Positions 7,283-15,605 of a stretch of DNA of 48,992 nucleotides are shown here, piece by piece (positions within the stretch are counted from its first letter, which is position 1; each line of letters opens with the position of its first letter). The DNA comes from an uncultured Lachnospiraceae bacterium (lineage in GTDB: Bacteria > Bacillota > Clostridia > Lachnospirales > Lachnospiraceae). Both the position numbers and the translations under genes were made by a program. The stretch covers positions 1-48,992 of the forward strand of contig CAJUTU010000029.1 of the NCBI GenBank assembly GCA_910589385.1, given 5' to 3'. Below the pieces are notes generated by a model. It was not told where the DNA came from, made no database searches, and was given only the letters and a program-made list of their open reading frames with translations.

Positions 7283-8635
7283 ATGGAACAAATGTCATTA
7301 TTCGATAACCGGGGAGAAAACGTCCCCCTTGCCAGCCGTTTAAGGCCTGTCTCTCTGGAGGATTTCGCAGGCCAGGAGCATCTGCTCGGCCCGGGCAGGA
7401 TGCTGCGTCAGCTGATCGAAAAAGATCAAATCTCTTCTATGATCTTCTGGGGCCCGCCGGGCGTAGGCAAAACAACCCTTGCAAGCATCATTGCCGGACG
7501 GACAAAGGCAGATTTCATCAATTTCAGCGCTGTCACCAGCGGCATCAAAGAAATCAAAGAAGTGATGGGCCAGGCAGAGCAGAGCCGCCGCATGGGAATC
7601 CGCACCGTCCTGTTCGTAGATGAGATCCACCGTTTCAACAAAGCGCAGCAGGACGCTTTTCTGCCTTTTGTTGAAAAAGGCAGCATCACATTGATCGGAG
7701 CCACAACAGAGAACCCTTCTTTTGAGGTCAATGCCGCCCTGCTCTCCCGATGCCGTGTATTTGTCTTAAAGGCTTTGGAAGAATCCAATCTGGTCAAGGT
7801 GTTAAAGCATGCACTGGAACATCCTTCCGGCTTCGGATCCCAGCATATCCAGATCACTTCCAGGCAACTACAGGCAATTGCAGCATTTGCTAACGGGGAT
7901 GCAAGGGCGGCTCTCAACACCCTGGAAATGGCGGTTTTAAACGGAGAAATCAGCGCCAAAGGAATCACGGTCACAGAGGATGGACTTTCCCAGTGCATCA
8001 GCCGGAAATCTCTGCTATATGACAAGAACGGTGAAGAACATTATAACCTTATTTCTGCCCTGCATAAATCCATGCGCAACAGCGACCCGGATGCGGCCAT
8101 CTACTGGATGTGCCGGATGCTGGATGGCGGCGAAAACCCGCTCTACATCGCAAGAAGGCTGATCCGCTTTGCAAGCGAGGATATCGGTATGGCGGACAGC
8201 CATGCCCTACAGGTGGCTGTGTCCGTTTACCAGGCCTGTCATTTTCTGGGTATGCCGGAATGCGATGTCCACTTGACCCATGCCGTCACCTATCTTTCCC
8301 TTGCCCCAAAATCCAACGCCCTTTATACTGCCTGTGAAGCCTGTAAGCAGGATGTAAAAAAAATGCGTGCTGAACCGGTTCCCTTGCAGCTTCGGAATGC
8401 TCCCACAACCCTAATGAAAGAGCTGGAATATGGGAAAGGCTACCAATATGCCCATGATACAGAAGAAAAACTGACCCACATGGAATGTATGCCCGAATCA
8501 ATGAAAGACCGGAACTATTATCATCCTACAGAGCAGGGCGAAGAAAAGGCAGTGAAAGAACGGCTGGAAAAAATACAAAAATGGAAACAGCAGGCCATAT
8601 TGGAAGAAAGCACACACAGCAGCCATGATATTTAG
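7283..8635 (+). CDS. rarA: replication-associated recombination protein A (AAA+ ATPase)
   Basis: RarA/MgsA is a clamp-loader-like ATPase that acts at stalled replication forks. With the ATG at 7283 the protein is 450 aa, the normal family length. The start MEQMSLFDN is typical. Visible are PLASRLRPVSLEDFAGQEHLLG, Walker A GPPGVGKTT near residues 56-64, Walker B FVDEIHRFNKAQQD near 111-124, sensor 1 (GATTENPSFEVN), the arginine-finger region LLSRC, and the C-terminal tetramerisation part with KSMRNSDPDAAIYWMCRML and YPLGY-like region around KGYQYAHD. An upstream in-frame GTG (7250) would lie at the predicted transcription start. A GGAG at 7267-7270 is the likely ribosome site, somewhat distant. 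It is a single gene, divergent from flagellin. Confidence 0.95.
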   Translation: MEQMSLFDNRGENVPLASRLRPVSLEDFAGQEHLLGPGRMLRQLIEKDQISSMIFWGPPGVGKTTLASIIAGRTKADFINFSAVTSGIKEIKEVMGQAEQSRRMGIRTVLFVDEIHRFNKAQQDAFLPFVEKGSITLIGATTENPSFEVNAALLSRCRVFVLKALEESNLVKVLKHALEHPSGFGSQHIQITSRQLQAIAAFANGDARAALNTLEMAVLNGEISAKGITVTEDGLSQCISRKSLLYDKNGEEHYNLISALHKSMRNSDPDAAIYWMCRMLDGGENPLYIARRLIRFASEDIGMADSHALQVAVSVYQACHFLGMPECDVHLTHAVTYLSLAPKSNALYTACEACKQDVKKMRAEPVPLQLRNAPTTLMKELEYGKGYQYAHDTEEKLTHMECMPESMKDRNYYHPTEQGEEKAVKERLEKIQKWKQQAILEESTHSSHDI

Positions 8636-8652
8636 GATTATAAGTTTATGCC

Positions 8653-8681
8653 TTGTTTTCTTTCCGCGATTCCCGTATAAT
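8653..8681 (+). promoter_or_regulatory. sigma-A promoter of murT-gatD
   Basis: TTGTTT, 17-base spacer, TATAAT, in the 135-base gap after rarA. The leader is about 85 bases long; AAAAAGGATAG supplies the ribosome site ahead of ATG 8771. Confidence 0.6.
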
Positions 8682-8770
8682 AGACAGAGCCACGACTCCT
8701 GACAACAGGCTGCAGACCGGTCTATTGTTGGAAGTGTTGCATTAAATATTACAAAAAGGATAGAAAAAAC

Positions 8771-10132
8771 ATGAATTTACGAAGTAAATTAGCCATTTCT
8801 TGTGCAAAGGCAACCAGTACCTTGATCAAAAAAATGAACCGTGGGAGCGGTGTCACCCTTCCTGGTTATGTAGCCAGGCTGATCGACCCTAAGATTCTTT
8901 CTACCATGTCCCGGATGATCCGTGAAAAAACAATCGTCACCATGGGCACAAATGGAAAGACAACGACCAACAGTATTTTATATCACGCCTTGAAAGCAGA
9001 AGGAAAGAAAGTTATCATCAACCGGACCGGAGCCAATATGCTCAACGGCATCATCTCTGCCTTTGTCCTTGCCACGGACAAGCACGGAAATCTGGATGCA
9101 GACTATGCATGCATTGAAGTGGATGAGATTGCATCTGTACGTGTACTGCCGCAGCTAAAGCCAGACTGCGCCCTGCTGACCAATATTTCCCGTGACCAGC
9201 TAGACCGTTTTGGCGAGGTAGATATCACATTCCAAAAGTTAAAAAATGCAGTTACCAGTGTTCCAAAGAGTACTTTGATCATCAACTGTGATGATGTACT
9301 CTCCTACACCTTAGCGGCTGAAAGCAAAAATCCGCATGTCACATTCGGAATCAACGAGCAGATTTTCGATGATATTTCCCGTTCCGAGATCCGGGAAAGC
9401 ATCTTCTGCCGCTCCTGCGGAAAAAAGCTGGATTACGACTTCTTCCATTACGGACAGCTTGGGATATACCGGTGCCCGAACTGCGGGCTGGAGCGCCCAG
9501 CGCCTGACTATACGGCTGAGCATATCGCTTTCCACGATGAAGTCTATTCTTTTGAAATGGATGGGATGCAGATTGATTCTACCGCCCGAACCCCATACAA
9601 TATTTACAATACCCTTTCCGCCTATGCTGCCCTCTGTGCTTTAGGCGCACCGAAGGCACATTTCCTAAAAATGATAGAATCCTTTGATTACGGCAATAAC
9701 CGGGAGAGCATCTTTACGATCCACGGGGCTCGTGTGCAGCTTCATCTGGCGAAGAACCCCATCGGTTTCCAGCAGAAGATTTCTCTTGTCTTGAAAGATC
9801 CCAAGCCAAAGGATGTGATCATCCAGATCAATGACACCTATCAGGACGGAGAGGACATTTCCTGGCTTTGGGACGTAGATTTTCAATATCTGGCTGATGC
9901 CAATGCCGTTACCATTACGACCAACGGCACACGGCGGCACGATATGGGGCTTCGGCTGAAATACGAAGATATCAGCTGTGCTTCCACCACAGACCTGCAT
10001 GGTACGATTGAAAAGCTGACAAAAACAGGCACGAAAAATCTGTATGTCATCGTCAATTATTCCGGGCTCTACCGTACCAACCACCTGCTGACAGAACTGG
10101 AAAAAGCCACAAAGGAGGGAACAGCAAAATGA
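8771..10132 (+). CDS. murT: lipid II isoglutaminyl synthase, Mur-ligase-like subunit
   Basis: MurT works with GatD to amidate the alpha-carboxylate of D-glutamate in lipid II, giving D-isoglutamine in the peptidoglycan stem. The 453-residue protein has the Mur-ligase P-loop GTNGKTTTN near 59-67, NRTGANMLNGI near 84-94, and a four-cysteine zinc ribbon (C213, C216, C235, C238: CRSC...CPNC) typical of MurT. The C-terminal DUF1727 domain starts near NNRESIFTIHGARV and includes INDTYQDGEDISWLWDVDF. Its stop overlaps the gatD start by four bases (ATGA), giving translational coupling as in most Firmicutes. Confidence 0.96.
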   Translation: MNLRSKLAISCAKATSTLIKKMNRGSGVTLPGYVARLIDPKILSTMSRMIREKTIVTMGTNGKTTTNSILYHALKAEGKKVIINRTGANMLNGIISAFVLATDKHGNLDADYACIEVDEIASVRVLPQLKPDCALLTNISRDQLDRFGEVDITFQKLKNAVTSVPKSTLIINCDDVLSYTLAAESKNPHVTFGINEQIFDDISRSEIRESIFCRSCGKKLDYDFFHYGQLGIYRCPNCGLERPAPDYTAEHIAFHDEVYSFEMDGMQIDSTARTPYNIYNTLSAYAALCALGAPKAHFLKMIESFDYGNNRESIFTIHGARVQLHLAKNPIGFQQKISLVLKDPKPKDVIIQINDTYQDGEDISWLWDVDFQYLADANAVTITTNGTRRHDMGLRLKYEDISCASTTDLHGTIEKLTKTGTKNLYVIVNYSGLYRTNHLLTELEKATKEGTAK

Positions 10133-10890
10133 AAAAACTAACAATCGGACATTTGTACCCTGATCTGCTGAACCTGTATGGTGACCGCGGCAATATCCAG
10201 TGCTTCCGCAAACGCCTGGAATGGCGTAATATCGAAGCAGAAGTCATCCCCTTCCTCTCTGGTGATGAGATTGATTTTGATAAACTGGACATCGTGCTGT
10301 TAGGCGGCGGCTCAGACCGTGAGCAGGAACTGGTATGCCAGTATTTAAAAACAATTAAACATGATTTTAAAGAATATGTAGAAGACGACGGCGTTGTACT
10401 CGCTGTCTGCGGCGGCTACCAGCTTCTTGGAAACTATTATAAAACGGAAAAAAAGACCATCGAAGGGCTGGAAATCCTGGATATCTATACAGAATGGGAA
10501 TCGGAACGGCTGATCCGCAATATTGTACTGAACAGCCCGCTGTTTGACACACCGGTGGTAGGTTTTGAAAACCATGGCGGGCGCACCTATATCGGAGATC
10601 ATACACCTTTCGGCAAAGTATTCTTCGGTCTTGGAAATACCGGGAAGTCCGGCTATGAGGGCGTAGTCTACAAAAATGTGGTCGCCACTTACCTCCACGG
10701 CCCACTCCTGCCCAAAAATCCTCATGTCTGCGACTATCTGCTGGAACGGGCATTGATCAGAAAGTACGGAAATGATGTTAAACTGGAACCTCTGCCGGAT
10801 CAACTGGAGCATAAAGCCAACAGTTACATTGTGGACAGATACAGCGACAAAAAATATGTATTGAAAGAAACCATTAAACGATATACCTAA
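10129..10890 (+). CDS. gatD: lipid II isoglutaminyl synthase, glutamine amidotransferase subunit
   Basis: GatD hydrolyses glutamine and feeds ammonia to MurT. It is 253 aa with a class I (triad) glutaminase fold: nucleophile Cys94 in AVCGGYQLLG, the catalytic His in YLHGPLLPKNPH, and the conserved start IGHLYPDLLNLYGDRGNIQ. It overlaps murT by 4 bases. Strong intrinsic terminator just after the stop closes the two-gene operon. Confidence 0.96.
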   Translation: MKKLTIGHLYPDLLNLYGDRGNIQCFRKRLEWRNIEAEVIPFLSGDEIDFDKLDIVLLGGGSDREQELVCQYLKTIKHDFKEYVEDDGVVLAVCGGYQLLGNYYKTEKKTIEGLEILDIYTEWESERLIRNIVLNSPLFDTPVVGFENHGGRTYIGDHTPFGKVFFGLGNTGKSGYEGVVYKNVVATYLHGPLLPKNPHVCDYLLERALIRKYGNDVKLEPLPDQLEHKANSYIVDRYSDKKYVLKETIKRYT

Positions 10891-10893
10891 AAG

Positions 10894-10952
10894 CCAAAAA
10901 AACAGCCTTGACGGATGCGCAGAAGATTTTCTGGATCGTCAAGGTTGTTTTT
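10894..10952. terminator. bidirectional terminator between gatD and the P-type ATPase
   Basis: Stem of 13 bp with one mismatch (AACAGCCTTGACG/CGTCAAGGTTGTT) with an A-run on the left and a T-run on the right. It can therefore end transcripts from both convergent genes. Confidence 0.8.
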
Positions 10953-10971
10953 CCTTTTATTAAAATAACCA

Positions 10972-13581
10972 TTATTTCTTTCTGACCCGCCGGACTGCTT
11001 TGATGGCTTGAACGACTGGCAGATTTATAAATGCCAGTCCATAAACCTCAAGTAACTGCATCCAGGTTAATGCCTGTACTTTAAATACCCCCTTGAATAC
11101 AGGAACCTTTAGAACAAGTGTGATCAACGCCAAACCAAGGAAAAATGCTCCAAACAAATAGATATTGTTGAATAATTTCTTCTTAAAGATCACTGGCTTC
11201 TCATCTTTACAGTTAAATCCATGTACCAGACGTGCGGTACACAGTGTACCAAATGCCATCGTACTCGCCAGCAGGACGTTGCCGGAATGGTATCCTATCA
11301 TGAATGCAGCCATTGTTGTTACTCCGATACACAAGCCTTCGATTCCGATTGTCAGCAGAAATTCCTTTGATAAGATGGATTCCTTGACCGACCTTGGCTT
11401 CTCTTTCATCACATCCTTTGTATGAGGTTCCAGCCCAAGCGCGATTGCCGGAAGGCTGTCTGTCAAAAGGTTGATAAACAACAGATGCACCGGCGCAAAA
11501 GGAACCGGCAGCCCAGCAATCGATGCATACAATACGGCAAGGATAGCCCCAAAGTTTCCAGATAATAAGAACTGGATTGAATTTTTAATATTCTGATACA
11601 CATTCCTCCCATTTTCTACGGCTTTTACAATCGTTGCAAAATTATCATCTGTCAAGACCATGGAAGCCGCATCCTTAGATACTTCACTTCCCGTAATTCC
11701 CATAGCTACGCCGATATCCGCCTGTTTGAGCGCTGGGGCGTCATTTACCCCGTCTCCGGTCATGGATACAATATTTCCCTTATCCTGCCATGCCTGGACG
11801 ATCCGGATCTTATGCTCCGGTGACACACGGGCATAAACCGAAATATTTTCCACAAAATCCCTCAATTCTTCGTCTGTCATGGAATCAATTTCTGCCCCTT
11901 CACACGCTTCAGATTCATCCTTCAAAATACCAATCCTTTTTGCGATTGCCGCTGCAGTGACCTTATGGTCTCCGGTGATCATGATCGGCCGGATTCCTGC
12001 CTGCTTACATTCTTCCACTGCTGCCTTCGACTCTTCCCGGGGCGGATCCATCATAGCAATCAATCCGATAAAGGTCAGGTTTTCTTCATCCTCAAGAGTC
12101 AATTCATGGTTTATTGATATTTCTTTATAGGCAAATCCCAGGACACGGCGGCCCTCTTTTGAAAATGCCCGGTTCTGCGCCTCGATCCTTTTCTCATCTT
12201 TTTCCGTAAGGATACGCACTCCCCCTGCCGTCTGGATATGCATCATCCTTTCCAGAAGGACGTCTACCGCACCTTTCACGATCATGGTAGTCCTGCGTTC
12301 CATGATATGTTTTGTAGACATCAGTTTCCGGTCGCTGTCAAATGGAATCTCATCAAGCCGCGGATATTTTTCCCTGACGTCCATTGCATTCAGCCCAAGC
12401 TGGCTGCCCAGATTGACCAGGGCCGTTTCCGTCGGGTCTCCAATCTGGGCGCCATCTACATTGGTCGCATCATTACACAAAATACTGCTCAAAAGCAGCA
12501 TGCTCTGCTGTGGGTCGCTGACATCGATCTGGTCTGCATGGATACGTGTCCCATCCACATAATAGTCTTCCACAGTCATACGGTTCTGTGTCAAGGTTCC
12601 TGTCTTATCGGAACAGATCACAGACACACTCCCAAGTCCTTCTACAGCCTGTAGTTTCCGGATGATCGCATGCTCCTTCGCCATCTTCTGAGTCCCGAAA
12701 GAAAGTACGATCGTAACAATCGAACTCAGTGCTTCCGGGATTGCCGCTACTGCTAAAGCAACAGCAAAAAGAAATGCATCCCCAATATCTCCCCCACGCA
12801 GTACCTGGATTCCAAATAATGCAGCACAGAAAATCAAAATAATAATGGATAACTTTTTTCCAAACTGATCCAGGCTGATCTGCAGCGGCGTCCGCTTTTC
12901 AGATGTGGTATTTAAAAGCTTCGCAATCTTTCCGACCTCTGTGTCCATCCCAATCCCGGTCGCTATAAAAGAGGCTCTTCCATAAGTGGCAAAAGTACCT
13001 GAATATACCATATTGTACCGGTCGCCAATAGGAACTTCGCCGCGGATTGCTTCTATTCCTTTTTCTACCCCGAGGCTTTCCCCGGTAAGGGCACTTTCAT
13101 CGACTTTCAGGCTTGCACATTCCAGAATCCTCCCGTCTGCCGGGATATAATCCCCTGCATCCAATATCACGATATCCCCGATCGTGACTTCCGCAGACGG
13201 GATCTGTACCACGTTACCCTCCCGCAGCACCTTCGCCTCTGGACCAGACAGCTTTTTCAGGCTGTCCAGTGACTGCTCTGCCTTCATGGTCTGTACAGTT
13301 CCCAGGATTGCATTCATGGTGATCACGACCAAGATAACGATCGCGCTCTCCACATCTTTGAGCAGGCCGGATACGATTGCTGCAATGATCAGGATGATCA
13401 CCAGAAAATCCTTATACTGCTCCAGAAAAATACTAAAGATCGTCTTCTTTTTTCCCTCTATCAGTTGATTTGACCCATATTTTTCCTGGTGTTCCCTGAC
13501 CTGTGCAGATGTCAGAGGCTCCTGGGAACCATTCACCCTCTGCAGCACTTCCTCACTCGATAACTGATAATATTCACTCAT
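10972..13581 (-). CDS. P2A-type cation-transporting ATPase (Ca2+ or Mn2+ export)
   Basis: Membrane pump of 869 aa. An N-terminal cation-ATPase domain is followed by membrane helices near 55-95, the actuator TGES at 167-170, M4 with AAIPEALSS (Glu283), phosphorylated Asp325 in SDKTGTLTQN, the hinge TGDGVNDAPAL, and M5-M10. Glu in PEAL and Asn/Asp in INLLTDS form the single cation site of PMR1-like Ca2+/Mn2+ pumps (equivalent to SERCA site II); the second SERCA site is not apparent. Transcription passes through a yybP-ykoY-type riboswitch, which senses Mn2+ in characterised cases, so Mn2+ detoxification is the favoured role over pure Ca2+ export. AAGGAGG lies ahead of the ATG. Single-gene transcript. 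Confidence 0.92.
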   Translation of the reverse strand: MSEYYQLSSEEVLQRVNGSQEPLTSAQVREHQEKYGSNQLIEGKKKTIFSIFLEQYKDFLVIILIIAAIVSGLLKDVESAIVILVVITMNAILGTVQTMKAEQSLDSLKKLSGPEAKVLREGNVVQIPSAEVTIGDIVILDAGDYIPADGRILECASLKVDESALTGESLGVEKGIEAIRGEVPIGDRYNMVYSGTFATYGRASFIATGIGMDTEVGKIAKLLNTTSEKRTPLQISLDQFGKKLSIIILIFCAALFGIQVLRGGDIGDAFLFAVALAVAAIPEALSSIVTIVLSFGTQKMAKEHAIIRKLQAVEGLGSVSVICSDKTGTLTQNRMTVEDYYVDGTRIHADQIDVSDPQQSMLLLSSILCNDATNVDGAQIGDPTETALVNLGSQLGLNAMDVREKYPRLDEIPFDSDRKLMSTKHIMERRTTMIVKGAVDVLLERMMHIQTAGGVRILTEKDEKRIEAQNRAFSKEGRRVLGFAYKEISINHELTLEDEENLTFIGLIAMMDPPREESKAAVEECKQAGIRPIMITGDHKVTAAAIAKRIGILKDESEACEGAEIDSMTDEELRDFVENISVYARVSPEHKIRIVQAWQDKGNIVSMTGDGVNDAPALKQADIGVAMGITGSEVSKDAASMVLTDDNFATIVKAVENGRNVYQNIKNSIQFLLSGNFGAILAVLYASIAGLPVPFAPVHLLFINLLTDSLPAIALGLEPHTKDVMKEKPRSVKESILSKEFLLTIGIEGLCIGVTTMAAFMIGYHSGNVLLASTMAFGTLCTARLVHGFNCKDEKPVIFKKKLFNNIYLFGAFFLGLALITLVLKVPVFKGVFKVQALTWMQLLEVYGLAFINLPVVQAIKAVRRVRKK

Positions 13582-13710
13582 ACAAAATCCTCCTTCGACA
13601 CAGCCACTCTATAACATAACCAGCCTGTAACTATTCTTCCCCGTTTTCCTTATGTGCATCATAAAGTCCGGCAAAAAAATGTTCCTTACTCTATCTTTCC
13701 CCTATAACAT

Positions 13711-13753
13711 AAAAAAGAAACTCCTACTGCATGCAAAATGCAATAAAAGTCTC
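13711..13753 (-). terminator. riboswitch-controlled intrinsic terminator
   Basis: On the minus strand GAGACUUUUAUUGCAU (13753-13738) pairs over all 16 positions, with some G-U pairs, with AUGCAGUAGGAGUUUC (13732-13717), around a 5-base loop, followed by six T. The 5' arm includes the GAGAC segment that the aptamer also needs, so aptamer folding and termination compete. Confidence 0.8.
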
Positions 13754-13845
13754 ACCAATAATCACGATACGGATGAATACACATCGTATTGACGACATCG
13801 TGCACGCTCATAACTTCCGTTACTTCATAAAATTACTCCTTTTCC
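13747..13845 (-). promoter_or_regulatory. yybP-ykoY-type (Mn2+) riboswitch aptamer
   Basis: The minus strand shows the family's conserved pieces in order: AAAGGAGUAA near the 5' end (13842-13833), a helix carrying GAAGU...ACUUC-type pairing, GUCGUCAAUACG (13797-13786), a variable hairpin whose arms ACGAUG/CAUCGU-like flank 13765-13800, then UGGUGAGACUUUUA (13758-13745). In known members the GUC and GAGAC-containing L1/L3 loops meet to bind Mn2+. Ligand binding would hold GAGAC in the aptamer and block the terminator, giving an ON switch. Boundaries are approximate and were set by eye. Confidence 0.78.
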
Positions 13846-13854
13846 AATGAAAAT

Positions 13855-13883
13855 ACTATAAAACACTTTCCAACAAATGTCAA
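13855..13883 (-). promoter_or_regulatory. sigma-A promoter of the riboswitch-ATPase transcript
   Basis: TTGACA (13878-13883), 17-base spacer, TATAGT (13855-13860) on the minus strand. The predicted transcript starts a few bases ahead of the aptamer, leaving a leader of about 265 bases before the ATPase ATG. Confidence 0.8.
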
Positions 13884-13937
13884 CAAAATTATTCTGCCTA
13901 ACAGTTCCTTTTCATGTGCTAAAGAGGCCTTTCAACT

Positions 13938-13974
13938 AAAAAAGTCCCATAAACACAAAGTTTACAGGACTTTT
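13938..13974 (-). terminator. intrinsic terminator of gdhA
   Basis: Minus-strand stem AAAAGTCC...GGACTTTT, with the arms continuing as TGTAAAC/GTTTATG around a short loop, then a T-run. It lies about 95 bases past the gdhA stop and separates gdhA from the riboswitch promoter. Confidence 0.75.
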
Positions 13975-14068
13975 CAATATAATTATATACACTTGATAGT
14001 TATATACACCTGCGGATTTTACAGATCACTACCCCCTGCGAAGCTGAGCGAAAGAAGTCCTCAGTAGA

Positions 14069-15403
14069 TCAGACAATCCCCTGAGCCGTCATAGCATCTA
14101 CAACTTTCTCAAATCCGGCAATATTCGCGCCTACAACATAATTTCCCTTGCATCCATACTTTTCTGCTGCATCAGCCATATTGTGGCAGATATTTACCAT
14201 GATGTCCTTCAGCTTTGCGTCTACCTCTTCAAATGTCCAGCTCAGACGTTCGCTGTTCTGGGACATCTCCAGGGCAGATGTTGCAACACCGCCTGCATTC
14301 GCAGCTTTTCCTGGTGCAAATAAAATGCCGTGTTCCTGTAAGTACTCTGTTGCCTCCAATGTAGTAGGCATATTCGCACCCTCAGCCACTGCAATACATC
14401 CATTGGCAGCCAATGCCTTCGCATCTTCTAAATGCAGTTCGTTCTGTGTTGCACAAGGAAGTGCAATGTCAACCTTTACAGACCATACGCCTCTGCCTTC
14501 ATGATACTCAGAATCCGGACGGTAGTTTTTGTATTCGGTCAGTCTTGCACGCTTCACTTCTTTGATTTCCTTAAGCGCTGCCACGTCAATGCCTTCCGGA
14601 TCATATACCCAGCCGGTAGAATCGCTGACTGTAACGACCTTTGCGCCCAGCTGCTGTGCCTTTTCCGTTGCATAGATTGCAACATTACCAGAACCGGAAA
14701 CTGCAACCGTCTTGCCTGCCAGCTCGATACCATTCAGCTTCAGCAGCTCCTGTGTCAGATACAGAAGTCCATATCCTGTTGCTTCCGTACGTGCCAGAGA
14801 ACCGCCGTATGCCAGTCCTTTTCCGGTCAATACACCCTCGAACACTCCACGGATCCTCTTGTACTGTCCGAACATATATCCGATCTCTCTTGCTCCTGTT
14901 CCGATATCTCCTGCCGGAACATCTGTGTCAGCCCCAATATATTTGCAAAGTTCTGTCATAAAGCTTTGGCAGAATGCCATGATCTCTCTGTCTGATTTTC
15001 CCTTCGGGTCAAAATCAGAACCACCTTTTCCGCCTCCGATCGGGAGTCCGGTCAGGGAGTTTTTAAAAATCTGCTCAAATCCTAAGAATTTGATAATACC
15101 AAGGTTTACGGACGGATGCAGACGAAGGCCGCCCTTGTAAGGTCCGATTGCGCTGTTGAACTGTACACGATAACCTGTATTCACATGAACCTGTCCGTTA
15201 TCGTCTACCCATGGCACACGGAACTTGAACTGCCTTTCCGGCTCTACAAGTCTTTCCAAAAGGGCATCCTTTCTGAATTTCTCCTCATTCGCCTCTACAA
15301 CAACACGAAGAGATTCCAGAACTTCCTTTACAGCCTGATGGAATTCCGGCTCTGCAGGATTTTTCTTTACTACCAATTCGATTACTTCATCAACATATGA
15401 CAT
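14069..15403 (-). CDS. gdhA: NADP-type glutamate dehydrogenase
   Basis: Interconverts glutamate and 2-oxoglutarate plus ammonia. At 444 aa it has the hexameric small-GDH length, close to the well-studied clostridial enzyme. Visible are NSAIGPYKGGLRLHPSVNLG, the substrate-site lysine region PIGGGKGGSDFDPKGKSD, the catalytic Asp region TDVPAGDIGTGAREIGYMFG, and the nucleotide-binding VAVSGSGNVAIYATEKAQQLG. GGAGGG precedes the ATG. It has its own promoter and terminator, so it is not part of the proBA operon that converges in function on glutamate just upstream. Confidence 0.97.
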   Translation of the reverse strand: MSYVDEVIELVVKKNPAEPEFHQAVKEVLESLRVVVEANEEKFRKDALLERLVEPERQFKFRVPWVDDNGQVHVNTGYRVQFNSAIGPYKGGLRLHPSVNLGIIKFLGFEQIFKNSLTGLPIGGGKGGSDFDPKGKSDREIMAFCQSFMTELCKYIGADTDVPAGDIGTGAREIGYMFGQYKRIRGVFEGVLTGKGLAYGGSLARTEATGYGLLYLTQELLKLNGIELAGKTVAVSGSGNVAIYATEKAQQLGAKVVTVSDSTGWVYDPEGIDVAALKEIKEVKRARLTEYKNYRPDSEYHEGRGVWSVKVDIALPCATQNELHLEDAKALAANGCIAVAEGANMPTTLEATEYLQEHGILFAPGKAANAGGVATSALEMSQNSERLSWTFEEVDAKLKDIMVNICHNMADAAEKYGCKGNYVVGANIAGFEKVVDAMTAQGIV

Positions 15404-15432
15404 ACTTTACATTCCCTCCAAACATAAAATGA

Positions 15433-15516
15433 CCGGGCAGACAAAGCCGCCCGGCGTAAATATTGTGACCTCTTGCCTACGCAGTCTATTCTATAAGCTA
15501 ATTAAAAACTTGTCAA
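15433..15516 (-). promoter_or_regulatory. gdhA promoter and leader hairpin
   Basis: TTGACA (15511-15516), 17-base spacer, TAGAAT (15488-15493) on the minus strand. The roughly 80-base leader contains a GC hairpin (CCGGGC/GCCCGG, 15433-15454, 10-base loop) about 30 bases ahead of the start codon. There is only a broken T-run after it, so it may influence translation or act as a weak attenuator. Confidence 0.65.
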
Positions 15517-15605
15517 CAAAAAATTTGGCTGCATATCTATAATATTTTTATGCATATTTATACAATTTTCTATTTCCGGCATGCATCTATAAGAAAAAAG
15601 CCCTT

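Noticed and set aside
7426..8025. 199-codon minus-strand ORF opposite rarA
   Set aside because: Ser/Thr-rich shadow of the rarA frame with no ribosome site; rarA has all its family motifs.
15433..15454. GC hairpin ahead of gdhA as a riboswitch
   Set aside because: A single simple stem with no conserved aptamer pattern; kept only as a leader hairpin.
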